In this document: positions 11,491-21,375 of the stretch, one piece after another
Layout of the letters: each line of letters opens with the position of its first letter
How positions within the stretch are numbered: the first letter of the stretch is position 1
NCBI RefSeq assembly: GCF_013359945.1
Contig: NZ_JABWCS010000188.1
Coordinates: 1 to 63,410 of the forward strand
Direction: 5' to 3'
From: Paenibacillus agri
Lineage (GTDB): Bacteria > Bacillota > Bacilli > Paenibacillales > Paenibacillaceae
Length of the DNA stretch: 63,410 nucleotides
Position numbers and translations under genes: made by a program
Notes under the pieces: model-generated
What the model saw: only the letters and a program-made list of their open reading frames with translations
Told to the model about the DNA's origin: nothing
Databases searched by the model: none

Positions 11491-12375
11491 CTACGATGTC
11501 GCTTGATCCAGGATCGCCTGCATTTCTTCTTTATTAAATTGATATGCTTCGTTACAGAAATGGCATACTACTTCAGCCTTTTCATCCTCTTCGATCAGAC
11601 GCTCCAGCTCATGCTGGCCCAAACTGATCAAGGTCTGCTCCACCCGTTCACGTGAACACTGGCATGCGAAATGAACATCCAGTTCATCCAGCAACACAGC
11701 ATCCGGCAAAAGCCAGCGCATCATCTCTTCAGGTTCCAAGCCCTGCTCCAGCAGTGCGGTAACGGAAGGCATCGTCCCCAGCTTTTGCTCAATCTCTGTG
11801 ATCTCGGCATCCGTAAGACCCGGAAGCAGCTGAATGATAAAACCTCCGGCAACAATGACGGAGTTGTCCGTATCTACTAATACACCCAAGCCTACAGCCG
11901 CCGGTGTTTGCTCCGAAACCGCGAAGTAATAGGTAAAATCATCACCAAGTTCTCCGGAGACAATCGGGACACTGCCAAGGTACGGCTCCTTCATTCCCAA
12001 ATCCTTAATGACCTCAATAAATCCTTCAGTGCCGACAGCACCTGCCACATCGAGTTTGCCCAAACGATTGCTCGGCAGATGAACATGCGGGTTGTGCACA
12101 TATCCCCGAACTTCTCCCAGAGCGTTGGACTCTGCCAATACTCGACCTAGTGGCCCATTACCTTTAACATTAATGTTAAGTCTCTCCTGGCCCTTGAGCA
12201 TGGCTCCCATCATGGACGCAGCAGTAACGGTGCGCCCCAGAGCGGCTGTAGCCACCGGAAATGTATCGTGTCTACGCCGCAGCTCTTCAACCAATTCTGT
12301 CGTGCGGACCGCAAACGCTCTTACTCTCCCGTCAAATGCCGTTCCCCGGACAAGCCGATCCTTCTTATTTTCCAT
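11491..12375 (-). CDS. hslO: redox-regulated chaperone Hsp33
   Basis: Oxidative-stress holdase. About 294 residues, with the four zinc/redox Cys as CQC (residues 238 and 240) and CHFC (271 and 274), preceded by the typical GGFIIQLLPG and a Glu/Asp-rich linker. Two ATG candidates lie after AGGAGG: 12384 (spacing 3) and 12375 (spacing 12); I chose 12375 (MENKKDRLVRG), which fits family alignments in memory. The N-terminal extension of the open frame up to 12537 falls in a repeat element and is not coding. Confidence 0.94.
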   Translation of the reverse strand: MENKKDRLVRGTAFDGRVRAFAVRTTELVEELRRRHDTFPVATAALGRTVTAASMMGAMLKGQERLNINVKGNGPLGRVLAESNALGEVRGYVHNPHVHLPSNRLGKLDVAGAVGTEGFIEVIKDLGMKEPYLGSVPIVSGELGDDFTYYFAVSEQTPAAVGLGVLVDTDNSVIVAGGFIIQLLPGLTDAEITEIEQKLGTMPSVTALLEQGLEPEEMMRWLLPDAVLLDELDVHFACQCSRERVEQTLISLGQHELERLIEEDEKAEVVCHFCNEAYQFNKEEMQAILDQATS

Positions 12376-12457
12376 TGGGTGCATACTCCTCCTATCATTT
12401 ATTTTGACTATATAAGATAAAATTAAGATCCTAACGTAAGGCTCGTTCGTCACTACG

Positions 12458-12624
12458 GTGGAATGTTTGGACTTCCGGTCGCTGTTGTGTCCAGATTTCC
12501 TTTTTTTAACCGCTTCTAACGGTTGAGATCTGGACACAGCTTAGGCTTCCGTTGCGAGCTTTCCTGTGGAAAGCTTTCAGGCGAGCGCTTCGCTCCTACA
12601 GTTCCAAACTTCCCCCTTCGTTCC
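12458..12624 (+). repeat. structured intergenic repeat, copy 1
   Basis: One of three related elements in the window (others at about 23172-23299 and 29251-29408). It begins AATGTTTGGACTTCCGG and ends CTACAGTTCCAAACTTCC, so its ends pair (GTTTGGA with TCCAAAC). Centre: TGTGTCCAGAT (12486-12496) pairs perfectly with ATCTGGACACA (12528-12538), enclosing AACCG/CGGTT. A further hairpin GCTTTCC(TGTG)GGAAAGC follows. It fills most of the hslO-coaX interval, which has no other gene. Confidence 0.85.
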
Positions 12625-12678
12625 TCCTCGCTTTTTGTTACTTTCTTTTGTTCATCTTATATGTCTCTTTAGGCAACC

Positions 12679-13446
12679 TTATTTATTGCGTTCGTATACA
12701 ATGCGCAGTCCTTCAAGCGTGAGCAGCGGATTGATCTCGTCGATGCATTCCGTCTCTCCGGCAATAAGCGGGGCTAGCCCACCCGTTGCAATAACCTTCA
12801 GCTCCGGCGCGTTCATTTCGATCTTGATACGTTTGACAATCCCTTCAACCTGACCTGCGTAACCAAAAATGATTCCAGCCTGCATCGCATGAACTGTATT
12901 ACGGCCAATCACCTTTTTCGGCTTCTCCAGTTCGATGCGAGGCAGCTTGGAAGCCCGCTGATACAGCGCTTCGGTAGAAATGCCTAGACCAGGGACAATG
13001 GCACCGCCAAGATAATTAGCATCACCATCAATGCAATCAAACGTAGTCGCGGTCCCGAAATCAACAACAACAAGTGGACATTTATACTGTTCAATAGCTG
13101 CAACAGCATTCACGATCCGATCTGCTCCTACCTCACGCGGGTTTTCATACCGGAGATTAAGTCCTGTCTTAATCCCTGGTCCAACCAGCAAGGGATCTTT
13201 ACCAATATATTTTACACACATATCAACGATCGTCTGAACCAGTGGAGGAACCACTGAGGATATAATGACACCCTCTACATCCTTGACCGAGATATCCGAC
13301 ATATGAAACAAATTGTGTATCAGCACACCATATTCGTCTACCGTTGATTGACGAGCGGTGCTCAGCCGAAAGTGATGCAGTAGCTCCCGCTTTTTATATA
13401 CACCAAGGACAATATTAGTATTACCGATATCGACTGCCAGCATCAT
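12679..13446 (-). CDS. coaX: type III pantothenate kinase
   Basis: First step of coenzyme A synthesis, phosphorylating pantothenate. The 255-residue protein has the ASKHA-fold phosphate loop AVDIGNTNIVLG at the N-terminus, VGADRIVNAVAA (pantothenate site with the catalytic Asp of GADR) near residue 105 and VVDFGTATTFD near residue 125. Its ATG overlaps the nadC stop as ATGA. In B. subtilis coaX follows ftsH directly; here nadABC is inserted between them. Confidence 0.96.
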   Translation of the reverse strand: MMLAVDIGNTNIVLGVYKKRELLHHFRLSTARQSTVDEYGVLIHNLFHMSDISVKDVEGVIISSVVPPLVQTIVDMCVKYIGKDPLLVGPGIKTGLNLRYENPREVGADRIVNAVAAIEQYKCPLVVVDFGTATTFDCIDGDANYLGGAIVPGLGISTEALYQRASKLPRIELEKPKKVIGRNTVHAMQAGIIFGYAGQVEGIVKRIKIEMNAPELKVIATGGLAPLIAGETECIDEINPLLTLEGLRIVYERNK

Positions 13447-14318
13447 GAGACAGGACCCTCCTTCTTGGCGTTAAGGTCCAGGCTGATATCCAGCGAGGAG
13501 AAAGAATACGTTAGGCGGCCAACAGAAATCACGTCGACACCTGTCTCAGCCATTCCCCGTACGGTCTCCAGCGACACATTGCCTGAGGCTTCAGTTCTCA
13601 CATGCGGCGCTTTCGCTTTAATTCTGGCTACAGCTTCCTTCATCATGTCGGTAGACATATTATCCAACATAATGATATCGGCTCCAGCAGCCAATGCTTC
13701 TTCTACCTGCTCCAGGTTCTCCGTCTCGACCTCGATGGTCATCGTATGCGGTATATTCTTTCGCGCCCGGTCGATTGCCTGCCGGATTCCACCAGCACCT
13801 TTGATATGGTTGTCTTTGATCATCACCGCATCATACAATCCAAAACGGTGATTCGCCCCGCCACCCACTCGAACTGCATATTTCTCCAACATCCGGTGGC
13901 CCGGAGTCGTTTTGCGAGTATCGACCAGTCGGGTTGATAGGCCTTCAAGCTCCTGCACAAAAGAAGATGTGCGTGTAGCCACCCCCGATAACCGCTGCAT
14001 CAGATTAAGAGCAAGTCGTTCACCTGTCAGGATAGCATGTGTGCTTCCCTCTACCTCGGCGATAACAGTGCCTTTTTCCAGCATCTGACCCTCCTGAACA
14101 TGGGCCGTAAACGTCAGTGACGGATCTACTACCTCGAACACTAGCTCCGCCACAGGCAGGCCACAAATGACCCCGCTCTCCTTAGCATGTATTATAGCCT
14201 TCGACTCATGTCCGGCAGGAATTGTAGTCTGGGTAGTAATATCACCCGAGCCCACATCCTCACGTAGCCATGACTTGATGGATTGTACCAGTTCTTCATT
14301 ATATCCGTTAAACATCAT
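13443..14318 (-). CDS. nadC: nicotinate-nucleotide pyrophosphorylase (quinolinate phosphoribosyltransferase)
   Basis: Converts quinolinate and PRPP to nicotinate mononucleotide. The 291-residue product has WLREDVGSGDITTQT at the N-terminus, RLALNLMQRLSGVAT, VDTRKTTPGHRMLEKYAV and GGGANHRFGLYDAVMIKDNH, and the barrel end with IMLDNMS and ASGNVSLE. It overlaps nadB by 11 nt and coaX by 4 nt, so the quinolinate pathway and coaX are coupled in one operon. Confidence 0.97.
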   Translation of the reverse strand: MMFNGYNEELVQSIKSWLREDVGSGDITTQTTIPAGHESKAIIHAKESGVICGLPVAELVFEVVDPSLTFTAHVQEGQMLEKGTVIAEVEGSTHAILTGERLALNLMQRLSGVATRTSSFVQELEGLSTRLVDTRKTTPGHRMLEKYAVRVGGGANHRFGLYDAVMIKDNHIKGAGGIRQAIDRARKNIPHTMTIEVETENLEQVEEALAAGADIIMLDNMSTDMMKEAVARIKAKAPHVRTEASGNVSLETVRGMAETGVDVISVGRLTYSFSSLDISLDLNAKKEGPVS

Positions 14319-15924
14319 CGCTTAATTCCTCCACTATTCCCAGCTCACGAGTCTGGAGCAGGTGTTTGCGCCACTCCTCATCATTGCGCTGCGGATAATC
14401 CTCACGGTAATGCGCTCCACGGCTTTCTTGCCGAGCGAGCGCCGACTCTGTGATCAGCAGGCAGCAGGTCAGCATGTTGGCGAATTCGTATTCTTCACGC
14501 TTAGATAATGATGCCCCAAAGATCGGCACCTGCCGCTTCAGCTCTTCCAAACCTTTAGACAGCATCTCCTCATTACGCCGAAGTCCGGCATAGCGGACCA
14601 TCACCTTTTGCAGCTTCAAACGGCGTTCCACAATAGCCTGGGTCGAAGCTTCCGTACGTCCTTCCTGAATGCTGACAGCATTCACATCACGACCCAGAGG
14701 TGGCAGTTCACGAACCCGATCAATAATCCGTCGGCCGAATACAACAGCTTCGGACAAAGAATTACTCGCCAGGCGGTTTGCTCCATGTAGACCTGTAGAA
14801 GACACTTCACCACAGGCAAACAAGCGTGAAATATTACTTTCCCCGTTCAGGTCAGTCTTGATGCCCCCCATCATATAATGCGCAGCTGGAGCCACTGGAA
14901 TCCAATCTGAGGTAATATCCAGTCCGTAGCTCATGCAAGTCTCATATATGGTTGGAAAACGATGCTTTACCATCTCTGCCGATTCATGGGTAATATCTAA
15001 ATAGACAAAAGTCGATTTGGTCAGCTCCATCTGACTTACAATCGCCCGGGCAACTATATCACGTGGTGCCAGTTCGAGCAATTCATGATACCGCTCCATG
15101 AAGCGTTCCCCGTTGATATTACGCAGCACCGCACCTTCCCCGCGTACCGCCTCCGAGATCAGGAACCGAGGGGCGCCGGGGTAACTGAGTGCTGTAGGAT
15201 GAAACTGAATGAACTCCATATCACGAATATGAGCACCTGCCCGATATGCAATGGCCACACCGTCACCGGTAGCAACCTCAGGGTTAGTCGTATAACGGTA
15301 TAACTGCCCCGCCCCGCCCGAACACAATATTGTTGCATCCCCTTGCAGAAATAGCTTTCCGCCATCTGGCTGCTGCAACAGTACGCCGACGCATTCCCCA
15401 TCCTCAGTAATGAGATCTATAACATAATGATCATCCCATACTTCAATATTGTTATGCTCCGCCACCTGCTGCCCCAAGGCCCTTACAATCTCATAGCCTG
15501 TAGCATCCCCGTTGGCATGGAGAATACGACGATGGCTATGTGCCCCTTCCTGGGTCAGCGCCAGAACACCATCTTCCTTATCGAACAATGTACCAAGTCT
15601 GATCAACTCATGCACACCCTCTGGACCCTCATTGACGAGGACATCCACAGCAGTAGAAGAGCAGAGGCCTACTCCCGCCATTAAGGTATCTTGGCGGTGG
15701 TAGGCCGGGGAATCATCATCGGAAATAACTGCAGCAATTCCACCTTGTGCATAGCGGGTATTACTCTCCATCAGCGACTTCTTAGTAATCATAATGACAC
15801 GCCGGTCTTCACTGGCTTTAATTGCTGTGAATAATCCGGCAATTCCGGAGCCTATGACAATGCAATCCGTTTTTACAGTTGGAATATCCCGGAGATCAAA
15901 ATCAACCAAATATTGTGGAATCAT
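14308..15924 (-). CDS. nadB: L-aspartate oxidase
   Basis: FAD enzyme oxidising L-aspartate to iminoaspartate, the first step of de novo NAD synthesis. The 538-residue product starts its dinucleotide fold at CIVIGSGIAGLFTA (about residue 21), then shows NTRYAQGGIAAV, HANGDATGYEI, EFIQFHPTAL, LISEAVRGEGA and GLHGANRLASNSL. The last motifs are typical of the NadB/succinate dehydrogenase family, and the nadA and nadC neighbours settle the call. Gap to nadA is 36 nt. Confidence 0.97.
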   Translation of the reverse strand: MIPQYLVDFDLRDIPTVKTDCIVIGSGIAGLFTAIKASEDRRVIMITKKSLMESNTRYAQGGIAAVISDDDSPAYHRQDTLMAGVGLCSSTAVDVLVNEGPEGVHELIRLGTLFDKEDGVLALTQEGAHSHRRILHANGDATGYEIVRALGQQVAEHNNIEVWDDHYVIDLITEDGECVGVLLQQPDGGKLFLQGDATILCSGGAGQLYRYTTNPEVATGDGVAIAYRAGAHIRDMEFIQFHPTALSYPGAPRFLISEAVRGEGAVLRNINGERFMERYHELLELAPRDIVARAIVSQMELTKSTFVYLDITHESAEMVKHRFPTIYETCMSYGLDITSDWIPVAPAAHYMMGGIKTDLNGESNISRLFACGEVSSTGLHGANRLASNSLSEAVVFGRRIIDRVRELPPLGRDVNAVSIQEGRTEASTQAIVERRLKLQKVMVRYAGLRRNEEMLSKGLEELKRQVPIFGASLSKREEYEFANMLTCCLLITESALARQESRGAHYREDYPQRNDEEWRKHLLQTRELGIVEELSDDV

Positions 15925-15960
15925 GACCGCTCACCTGTTTCAACGAAAGAGTAGCGCATG

Positions 15961-16899
15961 CTACTTGACTAGTAGCATGCGCTCTAAGGAAGTTCTGGCT
16001 TTGTCGGCGATAGCGGGTGGAACGTAAATTTGCGGTTTCATCGTTTCCAGGGCCTTCACCAATTTTTTGAGATTATTAACCTTCATATTAGGGCACACAA
16101 GAAACTTTGTGGCAAAATGGAACTCTTTATCCGGACTATCCTTACGGAGCTGATATCCGGTACCATCTTCGGTGCCAACAATAAACTGCTTGCGATCCGA
16201 CTTGCGGCAGTATTCCAAAATCGAGGTGGTGCTACCAACATAATCCCCCATGGCTACAACTTCAGGGCGGCATTCTGGATGAACCACGAACTCTGCGTCA
16301 GGATATTTGGCTCTCATCTCCACTACATCCTTGACTGTCAACATGTCGTGGGTATTGCAGTAGCCTTCCCAAATGATCAGCTTCTTGCCGGTTTGATCTT
16401 GAACATATTGTCCGAGATTCTTATCCGGTACCCAGATGATTTCTTCGGCATCCAGCGATTCAATGACCTTCACCGCATTCGCGGAGGTACAGCAAATATC
16501 CGTCTCCGCCTTGATTTCTGCGGACGAATTGATATAAGTAACGACTTTAGCATTAGGGTGTTGAGCCTTCAGCTTACGAAGTCCTTCCACATTGACCATA
16601 TCAGCCATTGGGCAGCCGGCGCGTTCATCAGGAATGATTACTGTCTTGTTAGGCGCCAAAATTTTAGCACTTTCCCCCATGAAATGCACACCACAGAACA
16701 CAATCACTTCTGCATCTGTCTCCGCTGCCTTCTGAGCCAGCAAAAACGAGTCACCCCGGAAATCAGCAACCTCCTGAATTTCATCCCGTTGATAGTAATG
16801 AGCCAAAATGATTGCGTTTCGTTCTTTCTTAAGCTGTTCGAGACGTATACGAAGTTCACGATTCTGTTCCTGCTTGCGCTCCAGCGCCAAAGCTTCCAT
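15961..16899 (-). CDS. nadA: quinolinate synthase (4Fe-4S), short form
   Basis: Condenses iminoaspartate with dihydroxyacetone phosphate to quinolinate. The 312-residue product has AHYYQRDEIQEVADFRGDS (about residue 33), AGCPMAD (C96), TYINSSAEIKAE, WEGYCNTHD (C181), HPECRPEV and FLVCPNMK (C269). By spacing C96, C181 and C269 are the likely cluster ligands. B. subtilis NadA is about 55 residues longer; this is the compact version. First gene of the nadA-nadB-nadC-coaX unit. Confidence 0.95.
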   Translation of the reverse strand: MEALALERKQEQNRELRIRLEQLKKERNAIILAHYYQRDEIQEVADFRGDSFLLAQKAAETDAEVIVFCGVHFMGESAKILAPNKTVIIPDERAGCPMADMVNVEGLRKLKAQHPNAKVVTYINSSAEIKAETDICCTSANAVKVIESLDAEEIIWVPDKNLGQYVQDQTGKKLIIWEGYCNTHDMLTVKDVVEMRAKYPDAEFVVHPECRPEVVAMGDYVGSTTSILEYCRKSDRKQFIVGTEDGTGYQLRKDSPDKEFHFATKFLVCPNMKVNNLKKLVKALETMKPQIYVPPAIADKARTSLERMLLVK

Positions 16900-16989
16900 G
16901 GTCTGTACTCCCCCTTATGTCTTCGCGGCTTGAGGCCGGCACGTTCATGTCAAATTGGATCATATAAAAAGTAAGTAATATTAATCACT

Positions 16990-17018
16990 AATGTACACAA
17001 CGTTCCAGCCCCTGTCAA
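16990..17018 (-). promoter_or_regulatory. sigma-A promoter of the nadABC-coaX operon
   Basis: Minus strand: TTGACA (17013-17018), 17-nt spacer, TACATT (16990-16995), about 90 bp before the nadA start. I did not recognise a NadR/NiaR operator. Confidence 0.7.
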
Positions 17019-17064
17019 TGTAACTGGAAAGACAGCCCACGACTTCTTTTCCAGAGTGCAGACA

Positions 17065-17100
17065 CAAAAAATCCGGAGAACATAACCGTTCTCCGGATTT
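17065..17100 (-). terminator. ftsH terminator
   Basis: Minus strand: AAATCCGGAGAAC and GTTCTCCGGATTT form a 13-bp stem followed by a T run. It separates ftsH from the nadA promoter. Confidence 0.9.
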
Positions 17101-17128
17101 GCAGCAGTTAATTTAGTTAAAAGACAAC

Positions 17129-19177
17129 TTAGGAAAGACTTCCGCCGCCCTTATTATCATCCGATCCATCATTGCCTTCAGATCCCGGATTGTTCGGGAT
17201 ATCCTTGGCCAGATCCGGTGATGTGGACTGGGTATCCTCAGGCTTGCCTTGAATACGCACACGCACATCTCCGATAGAATCAATTACTGGCTCTCCACCC
17301 TCATGGGCAACACCTTCGGATTCCTCAGGCTTGCCATCTTCAGACAGGTAACCCTGCTCGATCAGTTCTTTGATCTGATCCAGCTCCAGTGTTTCCTTCT
17401 CAAGCAAGGTGTTAGCAATAAGGTGCATTTCCTTGGAGTACTTGGTCAACAGTTCTCTACAACGCTCGTAGCACGTGCGGATAAAGTTCTGCATTTCTTG
17501 ATCAATTTCATAAGCGATGGAGTCACTGTAGTTCTGCTCATGCCCGATATCGCGGCCCAGGAATACTTGGCCTTGGGATGTTCCGAACTGCAGAGGTCCC
17601 AGCTTATCAGACATACCGTACTCCATAATCATGCTACGAACAATAGACGTAGCCTGTTGGAAGTCACTGTATGCGCCTGTACCGATTTCGCCGATGAACA
17701 TTTCTTCAGCGACACGGCCACCAAGCAATCCCGTTACTCTATCAAGCAATTCCTGCTTGGTTGCAAGCATCCGGTCTTCCTTAGGAAGCATAATGACATA
17801 TCCGCCTGCGCGTCCGCGCGGGATGATCGTTACTTTATGCACCATATCGGCATGCTCCAGGAAGTAACCAGCAATGGTATGACCCGCTTCGTGGTAAGCC
17901 ACAATACGCTTCTCGCGGTCGCTGATAACACGGCTGCGTTTCTCCGTACCCACAATTACGCGGTCAATCGCTTCATCCACTTCACGCATGGAGATATCCT
18001 TGCGGTTGCGGCGTGCAGCGAGCAATGCCGCTTCGTTCAGGAGGTTCTCCAGATCAGCACCCGTGAATCCAGTTGTACGCTTGGCGATTACATCCAGCTT
18101 CACATCCTTCGTCAGCGGTTTGTTACGGGAGTGAACTTTCAGTACTGCTTCACGGCCTTTCACATCAGGGCGGTCAACCGTAATTTGACGGTCAAAACGT
18201 CCCGGACGAAGCAAGGCTGGGTCAAGAATATCTGCGCGGTTAGTTGCCGCTACAATGATAATACCTTCGTTGCCACCAAAGCCGTCCATTTCAACGAGCA
18301 ATTGGTTGAGTGTCTGTTCACGCTCATCGTGTCCACCGCCGAGGCCAGCGCCACGTTGGCGTCCGACTGCGTCAATCTCATCAATGAAGATGATACAAGG
18401 CGCATTCTTCTTGGCGTTCTCGAACAAATCACGTACACGGGAAGCACCGACACCGACAAACATTTCCACAAAGTCAGAACCGGAGATACTGAAGAATGGA
18501 ACACCGGCTTCACCAGCTACCGCACGGGCCAGCAAGGTTTTACCTGTTCCCGGAGGACCTACGAGCAATACGCCTTTAGGGATACGTGCACCCACAGCAG
18601 CGAATTTGCGTGGATCTTTCAGGAATTCCACGACCTCGACAAGCTCTTGCTTCTCTTCGTCGGCCCCTGCAACATCCTCAAAGCTGATTCGCTTCTTCTC
18701 TTCATTATATAACCGGGCTTTGCTCTTGCCGAAATTCATGACCTTGCCGCCGCCACCCTGCGCCTGATTGAACAGGAAGAAGAACAGGATGAACATGATC
18801 ACCAGCGGGATAATGGAGGAGAGGAACGTCAGCCAAATGCTGTCGCCTTGCATCTTCTTCTGCTCATACTCTACGCCGTGTTCATCACTGGCCTTAACCA
18901 ATTCGTTAAGAGCAGCATCTGTAGGAGGGATATATGTGGAGAAGCTTTTAGATTTTTTGTCTGCCGGCAGCTCTTTATACTCACCTGTAACCAGGAACGC
19001 GTTGCCTTCAAACTGAACCGTTACGCTCTTCACATTATCGCTCTTGATTTCCTGTCTTAACTGGTCATATCTAGGGAAATCGGCGGATTCATTTCCATTG
19101 CTTACAAACTGGACAATGCCCACCACGACTAAAAATAAAATCAAATAAAAACCAGAATTCCGGATGAACCGATTCAT
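17129..19177 (-). CDS. ftsH: ATP-dependent zinc metalloprotease FtsH
   Basis: Membrane-bound AAA+ protease for membrane and regulatory proteins; in B. subtilis needed for sporulation. The 682-residue product has TM1 at about 8-26, an extracytoplasmic domain, TM2 at about 115-136, the AAA domain with Walker A GPPGTGKT (207-214), Walker [10 protein letters not shown] (262-270), the second region of homology [20 protein letters not shown], and the protease domain with zinc-binding HEAGH (429-433). The last about 60 residues are acidic and Gly/Ser-rich, ending GGGSLS. It is monocistronic between its own promoter and terminator. Confidence 0.97.
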   Translation of the reverse strand: MNRFIRNSGFYLILFLVVVGIVQFVSNGNESADFPRYDQLRQEIKSDNVKSVTVQFEGNAFLVTGEYKELPADKKSKSFSTYIPPTDAALNELVKASDEHGVEYEQKKMQGDSIWLTFLSSIIPLVIMFILFFFLFNQAQGGGGKVMNFGKSKARLYNEEKKRISFEDVAGADEEKQELVEVVEFLKDPRKFAAVGARIPKGVLLVGPPGTGKTLLARAVAGEAGVPFFSISGSDFVEMFVGVGASRVRDLFENAKKNAPCIIFIDEIDAVGRQRGAGLGGGHDEREQTLNQLLVEMDGFGGNEGIIIVAATNRADILDPALLRPGRFDRQITVDRPDVKGREAVLKVHSRNKPLTKDVKLDVIAKRTTGFTGADLENLLNEAALLAARRNRKDISMREVDEAIDRVIVGTEKRSRVISDREKRIVAYHEAGHTIAGYFLEHADMVHKVTIIPRGRAGGYVIMLPKEDRMLATKQELLDRVTGLLGGRVAEEMFIGEIGTGAYSDFQQATSIVRSMIMEYGMSDKLGPLQFGTSQGQVFLGRDIGHEQNYSDSIAYEIDQEMQNFIRTCYERCRELLTKYSKEMHLIANTLLEKETLELDQIKELIEQGYLSEDGKPEESEGVAHEGGEPVIDSIGDVRVRIQGKPEDTQSTSPDLAKDIPNNPGSEGNDGSDDNKGGGSLS

Positions 19178-19206
19178 CCCCTACCTCCTCTCACAACACT
19201 CAAGTT

Positions 19207-19236
19207 ATTGTACCATAGCCTGTCGGGACACCTCAA
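19207..19236 (-). promoter_or_regulatory. probable sigma-A promoter of ftsH
   Basis: Minus strand: TTGAGG (19231-19236), 18-nt spacer ending TGG, TACAAT (19207-19212), 30 bp before the ftsH start. The TGGTACAAT makes it a candidate extended -10 promoter. Confidence 0.6.
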
Positions 19237-19285
19237 ATAAGGGAAGTCCTGGAGTCTGATCACCAGCTGTAAGGCTGTCAATTGT

Positions 19286-19825
19286 TCAGTTGGAATAAAT
19301 TTCAGGCTTCAGCACGCCGACGTAAGGGAGGTTCCGATACCGCTCGGCATAATCCAATCCGTAGCCCACAACAAATTCATCGGGCAATACAAACCCTGTG
19401 TACTCTGCTTCAAGGTTGACTGTACGTCCCGCAGGTTTGTCAAACAGGGTAACTACTGAGACTGACTTAGCATTACGATTACGCAGCAGCTCGATCAGGT
19501 AGCTGAGCGTAAGGCCGCTGTCGATGATATCCTCAACGATCAGCACATCACGGCCCTCTACCGACACATCAAGATCTTTAATGATTTTGACAACGCCGGA
19601 AGACTTTGTAGATGCTCCATAGCTCGATACCGCCATAAAGTCCATCTCCAGAGGTACTGTAATGACTTTAACCAAATCTGCCATAAATATAAACGCACCT
19701 TTTAAAACACAGATCACTAAAGGGTTACGTCCTGCATATTCCTTGCTCAGCACAGTGCCAAGCTCCTTGATTTTCTGCTGAATTTCCTCTTCGCTGATTA
19801 AAACCTCTTTAATATCATTTTGCAA
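19286..19825 (-). CDS. hpt: hypoxanthine-guanine phosphoribosyltransferase
   Basis: Purine salvage: hypoxanthine or guanine plus PRPP to IMP or GMP. The 179-residue product has [18 protein letters not shown] substrate loop, the PRPP-binding loop [17 protein letters not shown] near residue 100, and the C-terminal purine site [21 protein letters not shown]. The start is TTG at 19825, with AGGAGGT about 9 nt upstream (MQNDIKEVL). It lies 46 bp after tilS and is followed by the ftsH unit, as in B. subtilis. Confidence 0.96.
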   Translation of the reverse strand: MQNDIKEVLISEEEIQQKIKELGTVLSKEYAGRNPLVICVLKGAFIFMADLVKVITVPLEMDFMAVSSYGASTKSSGVVKIIKDLDVSVEGRDVLIVEDIIDSGLTLSYLIELLRNRNAKSVSVVTLFDKPAGRTVNLEAEYTGFVLPDEFVVGYGLDYAERYRNLPYVGVLKPEIYSN

Positions 19826-19871
19826 CTTGCGAGACCTCCTAAGTTATACTATGAAAGACTTACTTCGACCA

Positions 19872-21314
19872 TTACGTTTCTTCAGTCCCATCACCGTCTT
19901 CTAGCGACAGGAGAAGGACCGCGGCCGTATGCCGCCCTACTGCGGCATGCATCGAGCGTCTTACGCCCGGAATCCAGACGATATTGCCCAAACCATCGCA
20001 CACGAGGGGAATTATAGATCGCTCGGAAGAAGGTATTTTATCATCAATGTAAATATCTTTTACCTTTTTGCTTCCGTTTAATCCCATAACCTTAATGGTA
20101 TCTCCAGGCAATCTGGAACGGATGGTCAGCGGAAAGACCAATTCATCTAAGTCAAACCATGCCGACATCAATTCAGACTGCTCCCCGCGTAAAAAAAAGC
20201 TTTCTCTCTCCAGCACCGTCATCGTCATCACTTTCCCAATCTCACCGAGCGAAAGCCGGGTCTGGGGCAAAGAAATCCGATATGTATAGCTTGCCTGCAC
20301 CTTCGGAGGCTTGGACGAGAACAACATCATGTCATATTGCCGGATACAGGTAAGCCCCCCGCCCAGATCAAGACTCCAGGTCGTAGGATATTCCTGTAAT
20401 GTCCGCCGCCGTACAGATTCAATTTTGGAGAAATCCGTAATGGAAGAATCCGCCGACAGATAATTTAATATTAGTTTAATCAAACGCCGTTGTAAAGCGG
20501 AGGGTACGGCCGCAAAGGATACCCTTTCAAATGTATATTTCCCGCTATTTACGGAAACCAGTTCATCAAAGCATCTGGTAGCAGCTTCCTCCATATAATC
20601 ATCCTCGGCTCCAGCAATCTCTGCCAGTTGCAGCAAAGAATGTCCCAAGCGTCCATTGTATCTTTCCAGAAAAGGCAGCACCTCCAGCCGCACAGCATTC
20701 CTCGTATATTGCGTCAGCAGATTGCTGGCATCTTCCGCATAGGGATAACCATTCTCCTGGCACAGGCCCACAAGGGCCGTTTTGTTAATACGGAGGAAGG
20801 GGCGAATGAGTTGCACCTTTTTTTCAGACCGCTTCCATCTCATGCCGGCCAGTCCCGAGAGCCCGCTCCCACGCAACAGCCGCATCAGTACGGTCTCAGC
20901 CTGATCATCGGCATGATGGGCCAGCGCGACAGCTTGAGCCCCATACCGGTGAGCGGTATCAATAAGAAACTGATAACGCTTCTCCCGGGCAGTTCCCTCC
21001 GGACCAAGACCACTGTCCTTGGCCAGAGTAGGAATATCAAACTCCGCCATTTCGAAAGGAATATCGAGTTCTGCCGCCAACTGACGGACAAGCTCTGCCT
21101 CTTCTACCGACTCCACCCTGAATCCATGATTTACGTGGGCACATATTAGTTTTAAAGGTGTCCGATTTGCCGCAATTTCATGCAGTACATGCAAAAGAGC
21201 CACAGAATCCGGTCCGCCGGATACTGCGACTACAATGGTGTCATGAGGCGACCACAGCCCATGCTCAGCTGCAGACTCCAGTACAGCATCCACCAGTCCG
21301 TTCATTTGCTCCAT
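19872..21314 (-). CDS. tilS: tRNA(Ile)-lysidine synthetase
   Basis: Modifies C34 of the CAU anticodon tRNA-Ile to lysidine, changing both charging and decoding to isoleucine. The 480-residue product has the N-type ATP pyrophosphatase loop VAVSGGPDSVALLH near residue 30, the family segment ALAHHADDQAETVLMRLLRGSGLSGLAGM, a helical middle domain and a C-terminal domain (RLPGDTIKVMGLNGSKKVKD). Start at 21314 (MEQMNGLVDA), preceded by GAAGGGAG at 6 nt; the longer frame overlaps the kinase gene upstream without support. Confidence 0.96.
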   Translation of the reverse strand: MEQMNGLVDAVLESAAEHGLWSPHDTIVVAVSGGPDSVALLHVLHEIAANRTPLKLICAHVNHGFRVESVEEAELVRQLAAELDIPFEMAEFDIPTLAKDSGLGPEGTAREKRYQFLIDTAHRYGAQAVALAHHADDQAETVLMRLLRGSGLSGLAGMRWKRSEKKVQLIRPFLRINKTALVGLCQENGYPYAEDASNLLTQYTRNAVRLEVLPFLERYNGRLGHSLLQLAEIAGAEDDYMEEAATRCFDELVSVNSGKYTFERVSFAAVPSALQRRLIKLILNYLSADSSITDFSKIESVRRRTLQEYPTTWSLDLGGGLTCIRQYDMMLFSSKPPKVQASYTYRISLPQTRLSLGEIGKVMTMTVLERESFFLRGEQSELMSAWFDLDELVFPLTIRSRLPGDTIKVMGLNGSKKVKDIYIDDKIPSSERSIIPLVCDGLGNIVWIPGVRRSMHAAVGRHTAAVLLLSLEDGDGTEET

Positions 21315-21375
21315 ATGCGGCTCCCTTCCCGCCCGGCCGTTTGCACAGGTTCGTATACCGGCAGTATGTATAATT

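Noticed and set aside
12376..12537. N-terminal extension of hslO up to 12537
   Set aside because: It would read through one end of the intergenic repeat, lacks a ribosome binding site and is not part of the Hsp33 fold.
17249..18712. Long plus-strand open frame (487 codons) opposite ftsH
   Set aside because: It is the antisense of a highly conserved gene; its translation is rich in His, Cys, Thr and Arg with no domain, and it has no ribosome binding site of note.
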